64,000 nt of DNA, from assembly GCA_028283765.1 (NCBI GenBank), contig JAPWJY010000008.1, positions 1-64,000 on the forward strand, given 5' to 3'. The DNA is from Parvibaculaceae bacterium. GTDB taxonomy: Bacteria > Pseudomonadota > Alphaproteobacteria > Parvibaculales > Parvibaculaceae. This document shows positions 1 through 6,807 of the stretch, in pieces. The translations under genes and the position numbers were made by a program. Numbering within the stretch: position 1 is the first letter of the stretch; each line of letters starts with the position of its first letter. Below the pieces are notes generated by a model, which saw only the letters and a list, made by a program, of their open reading frames with translations, was not told where the DNA came from and made no database searches.

Positions 1-290
1 TCTCCGGCGACTGATCGATGATCCGATGCCCGGATCGACTCGCGCCGAGCGGCGCGAGGACAGACCCCGGAACCCGCAACTGGGAAGGCGTATGATGGAT
101 AGCGGCTTTGCACTACCGGGCGATCGATCTGTCGCAAAGATCAAAGAGGATCGTGTCAAGCGCGCGGAATGACTATCCCGTCATCAAATGTTCAGCTTTT
201 GCGCGGTATTTTATTGGTCTGCCCTTGTCGCGTAGCGGGGCGGGTGGTGGAGCGTCGGCCTACCTGGCGCTCCACCTTCTCGTGCGACGG
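1..290. other. left-edge region without a recognised gene
   Basis: I see no convincing coding sequence here. The open frames on both strands have no recognisable domain or ribosome-binding site and overlap the 3' end of the GNAT gene on the minus strand. A GC-rich inverted stretch near 43-62 (cgcgccgagcggcgcg) could fold into a small hairpin. Confidence 0.4.
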
Positions 291-728
291 CTAAAGGCGC
301 CGGCCCATGCTGATCCGGTCTTCGGTCTTGTAGCCGAGGCTGTGGTAAAAGCGTACCAGCTCGGTATTCAGGGACAGCACCTGGAGATTGATCTTCAGGC
401 AGCCGAGGGCGCGCAGGCGATCCTCCATCGCTCGGACTAGGATCGAGCCGACATCGGTGTGCTGGTGGGAAGCTCCGACGGCAACGGAATAGAGCCAACC
501 GCGATGCCCGTCATAGCCCGCCAGGGCGGAGCCGACGACATGCCCCGCCTCGATCGCCACCAGCAAAAGCTCGGGCTGCGTCGCCATCTTGGCCGGTATC
601 ACGGTTTCGGCCCGGTTCCAAGGGCGGATCATGCGGAAGGCCGCCTCCCAGAGTGATTTGACCTCCTCAAAATATTCATCACGATATGTTTCGACATGCG
701 TCATCAGATCAGCACCCGATGATTTCAT
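291..728 (-). CDS. GNAT-family N-acetyltransferase (YpeA-like)
   Basis: This 145-residue protein has the compact size and fold signature of a cytoplasmic GNAT acetyltransferase, which moves an acetyl group from acetyl-CoA to an amine. Its second half fits the YpeA subgroup: a beta-strand ending 'WLYSVAVGASHQ', an amphipathic helix 'LVRAMEDRLRALGC' and the family tail 'VRFYHSLGYKTEDRISMG'. The acetyl-CoA pyrophosphate loop (normally R/Q-x-x-G-x-G/A) reads QHTDVGS, so the first glycine is missing; activity may be altered or the loop may simply diverge. The ATG at 728 is the start, although an in-frame ATG eight codons later (MTHVETYRDE) is equally good and closer to the usual family length. The substrate cannot be predicted. 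It lies alone, just downstream of a decayed gene. Confidence 0.8.
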   Translation of the reverse strand: MKSSGADLMTHVETYRDEYFEEVKSLWEAAFRMIRPWNRAETVIPAKMATQPELLLVAIEAGHVVGSALAGYDGHRGWLYSVAVGASHQHTDVGSILVRAMEDRLRALGCLKINLQVLSLNTELVRFYHSLGYKTEDRISMGRRL

Positions 729-1025
729 AGAGCTGGCGCGGGATCGCGAACCACGCCGCGCTTGCTGACATCAGCCAGAACCGTAAACCCGCCGAACAAA
801 CCCTGCATCTCGGCACCGAACGCCTTCGCGCCATTCGCGTTTCCTTCAACCTCAATGAGCGCTGCAAGCCTCAAGGCGCACCAACGACAGTGCGGCAACC
901 TGCATGGCACCAGTCACCCGCCGCCCGACCGCGATCGGGTCGATGCGGTGCCCGTTGGAGGTCCCGCTCTTAAGACGAAAGTCGTACGGCAACTGCCGAG
1001 AGACCGGCGCGATGATGACAGGTCG
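725..1025 (-). pseudogene. decayed gene remnant of unknown family
   Basis: Two minus-strand frames join into one protein-like stretch. The upstream frame (about 1020 down to 855) reads 'RPVIIAPVSRQLPYDFRLKS' and continues to 'VGRRVTGAMQVAALSLVRLE'. It then runs into a stop, while the frame beside it continues 'LAALIEVEGNANGAKAFGAE' to a stop at 725. A single-base change near 855 would fuse them. The upstream frame is itself preceded by a stop at about 1024, so the 5' part of the gene is missing. I do not recognise the family. The 3' end overlaps the GNAT start by 4 bp, as translationally coupled genes often do, which suggests the two once formed an operon. Confidence 0.35.
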
Positions 1026-1068
1026 TTAACGCACTTGGCGGCATTGTCGGGCGAAACGGAGCCCGCAT

Positions 1069-3051
1069 GTGAGACAGCGATTGCGAAGCTGGATGACGTT
1101 CTCGGCCGAGCCGAACGTCCTCCTCGCCCAATATGGAGAGCTCAAGCGGCAAGTGCCGCTGCTTTATACGCTGCTCGTGCTGAACGCAGCCGCGCTCGCC
1201 TACACACACCGCCATCTTGCTCCCGTTGAGCTGACGATCGGCTTTACCGTCCTCCTCTCCACGATTTGCGGCTGGCGCGTGGTGCGTTGGCTATCCGCGC
1301 CCGGCGCTGACATCGTGACAGCCGTCGAGGCGAAGCGTGAGCTCGTCCGCACCACCGTTATCGCAGGCGTGATGAGTGTCGCCTTCGTAAACTGGTCCTT
1401 CCTTCTCGATCAATATGGAGGCCCCGCGGAGCGCGGGCATGTCGCGTTGTTTATTGCGGTGACCGTGATCGGTTGCATCTTCTGCCTGGTTACTCTGCCG
1501 CAGGCCGCGATGGTCGTCACCGCCGCCGTGACGCTGCCTTACCTCGTATACTATATCCTACGCGGGAATGAGGTGCTCGTCGCCATGGCGCTGAACATCG
1601 CACTCGTCACCGGTGTCATGATCCGCGTCCTGCTGAATAACTTTGCCAGGTTTGAGACGCTGATCCTGTCGAAGGACACGTTGGCAGCCAAGCAGCGCGA
1701 GGCGGAGCGGCTTGGCGATGAGAATGCGCTCCTCGCGCACACCGATGCGCTCACCGGGCTCCCCAACCGACGACATTTCTTCGCCGAGCTCGATCGGCGG
1801 CTTGGTGCAGCAAAGCTCGCCGGCGATCGCGTGGCGGTCGGCGTCCTTGATCTCGACCGGTTCAAGCCTGTCAATGACACCTTCGGCCACGCCGTTGGCG
1901 ACCGATTATTGATGGCCGTTGGGCGACGGTTGGCCAAGGTCGCCGGCGATGGCATGTTGCTGGCTCGGCTGGGCGGAGACGAGTTCGGCATCCTCATCAC
2001 GCGCGACGTCGGTCGTGCCTGCGAGCTAGGCCAGGCAATCTGCGATCGGCTGGCCGTGCCATTCTCGGTAGATGACCATTCCGTCGCGATCGGCTGCTCG
2101 GCCGGGCTCGCGATATTTCCTGACGCGGGGGAAACGGTGCACGAGTTGTTCGACCGGTCGGATTATGCGCTCTATCACGCCAAGTCGACGGAGCGTGGCA
2201 GCTGCGCCGCCTTCTCCCTGGAACACGAGACGCAGATACGTTCGGAGCGTGCGATCGAGGCTGCGCTGCAGTCCGCCGATCTCGAAGACGAATTGCATGT
2301 GCGGTTCCAGCCAATCTTGTGCACGCGGACGCTCGCCGTGCTCGGCGTCGAGGCGCTTGGCCGCTGGACCAGCCCAACGATAGGCGCGGTGAGCCCGGAT
2401 CGATTCATCACCACGGCCGAGCGCCTTGGCATTATCCATTCCATCTCTGCGACTCTCTTCGGCAAGGCACTCGCCGAATTTTCCGAAATGCCCCAGGCGA
2501 TCGGTCTGTCGTTCAACCTGTCGGCGCTCGATATCGTGTCGCAACCGACCGTCGCTCGACTGATCGAGATGATCGAACGTAATGGCATTGATCCAAAGCG
2601 CATCACGTTCGAATTGACCGAAACCGCGCTGATGCAAGATTTCGACGCGGCGGTGCGAGGCATAAGGTCACTGCGCGCTCTTGGAAGCCGCATTGCGCTG
2701 GACGATTTCGGCAGCGGTTACTCGAGCTTGGGCTATCTCCGCCGGTTGCCGCTCGACAAGGTCAAGGTGGATCGCACCTTCGTCGCCGATATGGACGAGG
2801 CGTCGGGGCACAACATCCTCACCGCTATCCTTGGCTTGTGTCAGACGCTGGAACTCGACTGCATCGTCGAGGGAGTGGAGACCGATGCGCAACTCGCCTC
2901 GTTGCGGGAGCTTGGCTACCGACTGGCGCAAGGCTACCTGTTCGCCGAACCGATGCGCCTGGACACGTGCCTGGTGTGGATGCGCCGCCACACGGCCGGC
3001 ACGGGCAACCAAGGCGATCGTCTCAGGCCGCAGCTGCGCATAGTTGCCTAG
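1069..3051 (+). CDS. membrane GGDEF-EAL cyclic-di-GMP protein
   Basis: This 660-residue inner-membrane signalling protein has six probable transmembrane helices in residues 29-190 (roughly 29-47, 53-72, 95-115, 124-144, 146-164, 170-190). A short coiled coil (200-225) leads to a GGDEF diguanylate cyclase domain with an intact GGDEF motif at 302-306, then an EAL phosphodiesterase domain with EAL at 428-430. The EAL catalytic signatures 'DDFGSGYSSLGYL' and 'VEGVET' are present, so both cyclase and phosphodiesterase activity are possible. No RxxD inhibitory site sits five residues before GGDEF, so product inhibition there is unlikely. The membrane part matches no MASE domain I can name, so the input signal is unknown. 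The GTG at 1069 has a purine-rich stretch (acggag) upstream; the ATG at 1093 (MTFSAEPN) is the alternative. Confidence 0.92.
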   Translation: MRQRLRSWMTFSAEPNVLLAQYGELKRQVPLLYTLLVLNAAALAYTHRHLAPVELTIGFTVLLSTICGWRVVRWLSAPGADIVTAVEAKRELVRTTVIAGVMSVAFVNWSFLLDQYGGPAERGHVALFIAVTVIGCIFCLVTLPQAAMVVTAAVTLPYLVYYILRGNEVLVAMALNIALVTGVMIRVLLNNFARFETLILSKDTLAAKQREAERLGDENALLAHTDALTGLPNRRHFFAELDRRLGAAKLAGDRVAVGVLDLDRFKPVNDTFGHAVGDRLLMAVGRRLAKVAGDGMLLARLGGDEFGILITRDVGRACELGQAICDRLAVPFSVDDHSVAIGCSAGLAIFPDAGETVHELFDRSDYALYHAKSTERGSCAAFSLEHETQIRSERAIEAALQSADLEDELHVRFQPILCTRTLAVLGVEALGRWTSPTIGAVSPDRFITTAERLGIIHSISATLFGKALAEFSEMPQAIGLSFNLSALDIVSQPTVARLIEMIERNGIDPKRITFELTETALMQDFDAAVRGIRSLRALGSRIALDDFGSGYSSLGYLRRLPLDKVKVDRTFVADMDEASGHNILTAILGLCQTLELDCIVEGVETDAQLASLRELGYRLAQGYLFAEPMRLDTCLVWMRRHTAGTGNQGDRLRPQLRIVA

Positions 3052-3572
3052 CCCGCGGGGCATTCAGCTCGCGATGTCGACAAGCACGAGGTACTCGATG
3101 TCATGCCGGTGCGCTGGCGGGTCGTGCGGCAGGTCTGGCGGAGGTACAGCTCCCGCAGTGTGCGATGATGCGAAGATCGTCCATGCGCGGTTTCGGGGCG
3201 CTATCCTGTTCAGCGAGTGCGGCCGCGACAATCGCGGGCAGTGCATCCTCGGCCCGCTCCCGAAGCATCGCCCGCCGACAGATCGGCACGTAGCTATTGC
3301 GGCATATTACGGATCATCCGCTGCATGTCCGTGGAGAGGTCCTGCGAAACCCGCCAGGACCGTGAAAAGCGGTAAACCGGAAGATCATGGGCCAACCTCG
3401 TCATCGCGCACCAATCGTATATCAATATTTTGCAGCCCGGACCGAAACCACGAAAGCTTTTTTCACGGGTCCGCTAGACCTTGGTCTAAGTGTCAACTGA
3501 TACAATCACGTTTTAATTTCATCGCAAGCCGGCGGCTACAGAACCGATCCAAAGACGGAGCAGCGAGCAAAT
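3052..3572. other. intergenic region, possible decayed minus-strand coding traces
   Basis: No intact gene is evident over these 521 bases. On the minus strand, frames around 3289-3101 ('AEDALPAIVAAALAEQDSAP', 'MDDLRIIAHCGS') and 3246-3064 ('HDIEYLVLVDIAS' at the end) look protein-like and would join across one frameshift, so an eroded gene is possible but unproven. The last 150 bases turn AT-richer, as expected for the promoter of the STAS-like gene that follows. Confidence 0.3.
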
Positions 3573-3938
3573 ATGTTCACGATGGAGGTCGATGAGGACC
3601 AAAAGCTGATAAGAGCCCGCATGTCGGGCTTCATGGATCCAGCTGAGGTGCTCGAATTCTCGCAGCAGGAGCAACAGGCTGTTACCGACATGGGATGCAA
3701 TTCGGGTGACTTCATATTGCTGATCGATACGGACGGCGCCGTCATCCAGTCCCAAGAAACTGTAGCGAAATTTATTGAAATCATGGCAAGCTCACAGCTT
3801 AAGGCGCGCAAGATCGCCGTCGTCCGCAAAAGTTCTCTAAGCCGGATGCAGACCCAACGTATTTTGTTAATCAGGGATAATGCAGCAATCTTTCCAAGCG
3901 TTTTGGAGGCGGAAGCTTGGTTATTATCGGTGGACTAG
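3573..3938 (+). CDS. STAS/SpoIIAA-like protein
   Basis: This small cytoplasmic protein of 121 residues looks like a SpoIIAA/STAS-like domain: an N-terminal two-strand hairpin ('MFTMEVDEDQKLIRARMSGF'), a long helix, a central strand 'FILLIDTDGAVIQSQE', a helix, and the terminal pattern 'AAIFPSVLEAEAWL' typical of that fold. STAS-like proteins usually act as phospho- or partner-switch modules rather than enzymes, and nothing indicates the partner here. It is clearly paralogous to the protein rebuilt from 4826-5032 plus 5871-6083: both have '(L/V)(I/V)D', 'QS.ET' and a shared 'AEAWL/AETWL' end. The receiver gene begins 168 bases downstream on the same strand, which suggests one signalling locus. 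The ribosome-binding site is weak (gcagcgag). Confidence 0.75.
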   Translation: MFTMEVDEDQKLIRARMSGFMDPAEVLEFSQQEQQAVTDMGCNSGDFILLIDTDGAVIQSQETVAKFIEIMASSQLKARKIAVVRKSSLSRMQTQRILLIRDNAAIFPSVLEAEAWLLSVD

Positions 3939-4105
3939 AGGTTGGTCGTGTCAACTCGACATTGGTACCGATCTCCGCAACGGCGCATACCCGGCGTAAT
4001 CGTCTTCGTCTTACTGCCTCGACCTTAGGCGAATTTTCGCGCGGGGCGCTGCGGATCAACCTTATGGCAACCGTCAGATGTCATATCTGCCGATGAAAGT
4101 AGCTT

Positions 4106-4525
4106 ATGCGTCATAGCCGCGTTCTAATCATTGATGACTCCGTCACAATCAGAGCGATGGTGGAGGAGTTGCTCGCGCGCCACGGCAATGCCCACACCAT
4201 CGCGACGGCTTCCGATGGCGATATGGCGCGTGCGCTGATCAGGGAGTTCAGACCGACTGTTATTACGCTCGATCTTAATATGCCCGGGATCGACGGTCTG
4301 GCTCTGCTCGATGAGCTGAGAGATCAGCCGCATGCGCCAATCGTCGTTGTGTCTTCCGCAACGACGGACGGCTCGGCAGCGACCAAGGAAGCGCTGGCAC
4401 ATGGCGCAGACGCCTGTTTCGACAAGTCGAAGATTGTGACGGAAGCCTCGCGCTTCATTCGCGTCCTCAAGCGAGCGTCAATTAAGAAACTGCGGCTGCC
4501 CGCATCAAGCGGACAACGGAGATGA
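4106..4525 (+). CDS. single-domain response regulator (CheY/CheB-like receiver)
   Basis: A stand-alone receiver domain of 139 residues. The acidic pair is D10-D11, the phospho-acceptor is D56 in 'VITLDLNMPGIDG', the conserved Ser/Thr lies in 'VVVSSATT' (S83/S84) and the switch lysine is K107 in 'CFDKSK'. The 'VVSS' and 'DKS' pattern is closer to CheB-type receivers than to classical CheY, yet there is no methylesterase or DNA-binding domain; the 25-residue tail is basic. It should therefore pass a phosphoryl signal to a protein partner. Its stop overlaps the start of the next gene (ATGA at 4522-4525), so the alpha-CTD-like mini-protein is translationally coupled to it. No histidine kinase is present in the window, so the phosphodonor is unknown. 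Confidence 0.9.
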   Translation: MRHSRVLIIDDSVTIRAMVEELLARHGNAHTIATASDGDMARALIREFRPTVITLDLNMPGIDGLALLDELRDQPHAPIVVVSSATTDGSAATKEALAHGADACFDKSKIVTEASRFIRVLKRASIKKLRLPASSGQRR

Positions 4526-4713
4526 CGGTTCCATTGTCCGCTATCTGTTTTCCAACGCGTTTGATCCGTTCATTGCGGGAGGCAGACATTCACACAGTTG
4601 ACGATTTGCGCGCGACAGTGCCGGCGAGGTTGGGGCAGATCCCCGGCATCGGCACCGCAAGCCTCAAGATCATACTCGAGGTGATCGATGTGAAGTCTGG
4701 ACGCGCCAACTGA
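4522..4713 (+). CDS. mini-protein resembling the RNA polymerase alpha C-terminal domain
   Basis: This 63-residue protein lines up over nearly its full length with the helix-hairpin-helix C-terminal domain of RNA polymerase alpha: 'LIRSLREADIHTVDDL' corresponds to the first two helices and 'LGQIPGIGTASLKIILEVI' to the HhH element (NLGKKSL in E. coli alpha). The DNA-contact arginine of alpha (R265 position) and the lysine after the hairpin glycine are not conserved, so UP-element binding may be lost or changed. No other domain is attached. It starts inside the stop codon of the receiver gene, so the two are made together. A role as a free HhH adapter that binds DNA or RNA polymerase under control of the receiver is my inference. 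It could instead be an unrelated HhH protein. Confidence 0.65.
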   Translation: MTVPLSAICFPTRLIRSLREADIHTVDDLRATVPARLGQIPGIGTASLKIILEVIDVKSGRAN

Positions 4714-5032
4714 TCGATTGCCAATAGTGACGAGATGATGAAGCGGGCAGCACAGCTCGACACGTTCACTTTTGGCGGTGAAGAGCGACATCACTTCTTA
4801 ACAGACGAACATTACGGCGAAGCAAATGATGACAGCTGACGTCCCTCCCCCGACGCCCCGATCAACAGGTTCCGCGCATGGAGTCCTACGCACGGAGATC
4901 GATCACCAAGCAAACATTATCCGCGTTTCCGGTTTCGGTTTGTGGCCCGAGTGGTACGCCCGCGCGCACTTCGAGGAACTCGAACGTACACTCCGACGTG
5001 CGCGAACAAGTGGATCGCCCGTTAGAGTCCTA

Positions 5033-5868
5033 AGGCCTGTGGACATTTAGCGCATTGCGATTTTCAATGCCGCGAGGTTAATCATGGCGCGATAGCTTTC
5101 GTCTGTTTTATCGTATCTTGTAGCGATACGCCGGAATGTTTTCAGGCTGCAGAAGAAGTTCTCGACCAAGTGCCTCCAGCGATAGGCATGGAAGTCGCAA
5201 TCGATCTTTTGTTTCCGGTTAGATTTGGGAGGGATCACCACTACGGCGCCTCTTTCGTTCAGTTCGGCACGCAACCAGTCAGCGTCGAAGGCCTTGTCGC
5301 CGAGGAACATGTCGAATTCGACGTCCTGAATTAGCGGTTTTACCCCAATGAGATCGTGGGTCTGCCCAGGCAGCAAGATGAAACGTGCCAGGTTCCCCAA
5401 CGCATCCACCAGCGCGACGATCTTCGTGGTCAGGCCGCCCCGCGATCGTCCGATCGCCTGACGATGAGTCCCCCCTTGCGCCGGTGCCCTGCTGGTGGAC
5501 CCGGACGATCGTGCCGTCGATCATGGCATACTCAAAGTCGCGGTCGCCCGATAATCGCTCAAACAGCATGTCGAAGACCCCATTCACCGCCCAACGTCGG
5601 AACCGCCGAAAGTTGGAGTTCCAGTTGCCGAAATGCTCCGGCAAGTCTCGCCATGGCGCTCCAGTCCCGGCAATCCACAAGACCGCGTCCAGGAATCTCC
5701 GGTTGTCTGCGGCCGAACGGCCTCGATCCCCAACTTTACCGGGAAGCACAGGCCAAACCCGTCCCCATTGCTCATCGCTCAATCCGTGTCGTTCCAAGCT
5801 GGCGCTCCCTTCGCCAGTCTTGAATCCGATTTGCCGACAAAAGGGAATCCCCTAATGTCCACACGCCT
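5033..5868 (-). mobile_element. IS5-family insertion sequence (IS427-like group), 836 bp
   Basis: Near-perfect terminal inverted repeats bound the element: AGGCCTGTGGACATT on the left and, reversed, AGGCGTGTGGACATT on the right (one mismatch in the first 15 bases). Both ends are flanked by TA (5031-5032 and 5869-5870), the usual target duplication for this group. One two-frame transposase fills the inside on the minus strand. The insertion lies exactly inside a STAS-like gene. Confidence 0.93.
5047..5797 (-). CDS. IS5-family DDE transposase in two overlapping frames
   Basis: Frame A (5797 down to about 5470) carries the N-terminal DUF4096-type domain ('LSDEQWGRVWPVLPG', 'GTGAPWRDLPEHFGNW') and the first catalytic aspartate in 'YAMIDGTIVRVHQ'. 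Frame B (about 5475 down to 5047) continues with 'QAIGRSRGGLTTKIVALVDA', the second aspartate in 'FLGDKAFDAD' and the glutamate in 'VENFFCSLKTFRRIATRYDK'. The DDE triad is therefore complete across the two frames. The switch falls at an AAGGGGGG run near 5477-5484, a plausible slippery site. The net change is +1 (or -2). This is the two-ORF layout known for IS427-group elements, so the shift is probably programmed, though a small indel cannot be excluded. The product would cut and paste the element. Confidence 0.88.
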
Positions 5869-6083
5869 TAGTCGACATTCGAGAGGCCGCGGTACAGAGT
5901 CCAGAAACCACGCGATGTCTCGGCGAAGCAACAGATCGAATCTATAAGCTTGGCGATCGCGTCGCGATCGTCGTCGCCTCAAGTTTCCTGAAACTTCAAA
6001 TGCGTCGCGCGACAGATGCGAGCATTCACGAGATCTTTATATCGTTCTCTGCCGCCGAGACGTGGCTGCGCGCATGGTCTTAG

Positions 6084-6290
6084 TGCACCGGCGCGGCGGT
6101 CGCCGCCCATATATGGGCAGCAACTCGTCGAGCCGGCCGGTGGATACTGCTCGATACGAATCAGGAGACCTGCGAGCCACGCTTGGGGATCGACACATCG
6201 TGGCGCAGTCTGGATATGCATGAAAAGGGCCATGGCGGGCTGGCCGGCGCCGGCCAGATCCACAGAGCAGCTAGGCGTTCCGTTCGAAAG
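6084..6290. other. short intergenic stretch, nothing recognised
   Basis: I see no gene between the end of the split STAS-like gene and the ssb remnant. Open frames on both strands are short, lack ribosome-binding sites and have no protein-like character. Confidence 0.4.
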
Positions 6291-6560
6291 TTAGCTTGGC
6301 CATGCGACTGCTGGCGGAACTTGCCGCAGCCGAGGGAGGTCCACCTCCTCGGCGATGATCCGGATGATCTCGACGCCGAGGCAGTCGATATTCTCCTGAT
6401 CGGTCCACCGCCTGCAATGGATGCGGCCACGGACCGTGACTTCTGGCCCTTCTTAACATAGTACGCGACCGTCTTGGCGATGCCGTTGGAGCAGGTGATC
6501 CGATGTCACTCGGCGCCGTTGAGACGGCAGTGTTTGCTGAGGCATTGAGAACGGCCAACG
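6291..6560 (-). pseudogene. ssb: decayed single-stranded DNA-binding protein gene
   Basis: The minus strand encodes the core of an SSB OB-fold with two lesions. Reading down from about 6515, the frame gives A-E-stop-HRITCSNGIAKTVA and then 'YYVKKGQK'. In SSB the stop position (TGA at 6508-6506) is the conserved tryptophan of 'EWHR', so this is a TGG to TGA change. A one-base deletion after 'KKGQK' then shifts the frame, which continues 'TVRGRIHCRRWTDQENIDC' and 'LGVEIIRIIAEEVDL' to a TAA at 6293-6291. The order matches the SSB pattern 'WHRVTCFNG...KKG..V.V.GRIH...WTD'. The N-terminal third is not recognisable. It was probably a plasmid- or island-borne ssb copy, now dead. Confidence 0.75.
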
Positions 6561-6807
6561 CGAGATCGTCCGCTTCTGCCGCGAGCCGACGTTCACCGGT
6601 GTACGCGGGAATGGCTGCTAAGTCCCACTTGGCGACCAACGGTGCATCGACCTGCTTACCCGGCAGACGCGGGCAGCGTCGATGAATGGGCGTCCAAAGT
6701 TGGGGAGCGCAGGGAAGGGATTGAGTGTCGCTTTGTGTGAAGGATATCGGGCATCGACAGATGTACGATATCCTCCAAAGCAGGAAGCCGCGGCCCCGCG
6801 TGCTGAG
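6561..6807. other. intergenic sequence beside the IS91-type element
   Basis: No gene is recognisable. The notable feature is an inverted repeat, GGATATCG and CGATATCC separated by 16 bases, at about 6743-6774, close to the 3' end of the IS91-type transposase frame. IS91 elements end in subterminal hairpins rather than inverted repeats, so this may mark the terminus, but I cannot define it. Confidence 0.3.

Larger units (their letters stand above)
4826..6083 (+). pseudogene. STAS/SpoIIAA-like gene split by an IS5-family insertion
   Basis: The reading frame starts at the ATG 4826, runs 69 codons to 5032, and is broken by the insertion element at 5033-5868. After removing the element and one copy of the TA duplication (5869-5870), the frame resumes at 5871 (gtc gac att) and stops at 6083. 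The rebuilt protein is 139 residues. Its join, 'SPVRVLVDIREAAVQSPETT', and its end, 'SAAETWLRAWS', match the intact STAS-like protein at 3573-3938 ('FILLIDTDGAVIQSQET', 'EAEAWLLSVD'). It is therefore a paralogue inactivated recently, since no other mutation is needed to restore it. The left fragment alone would give a 74-residue truncated product reading a few codons into the element. Confidence 0.9.
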
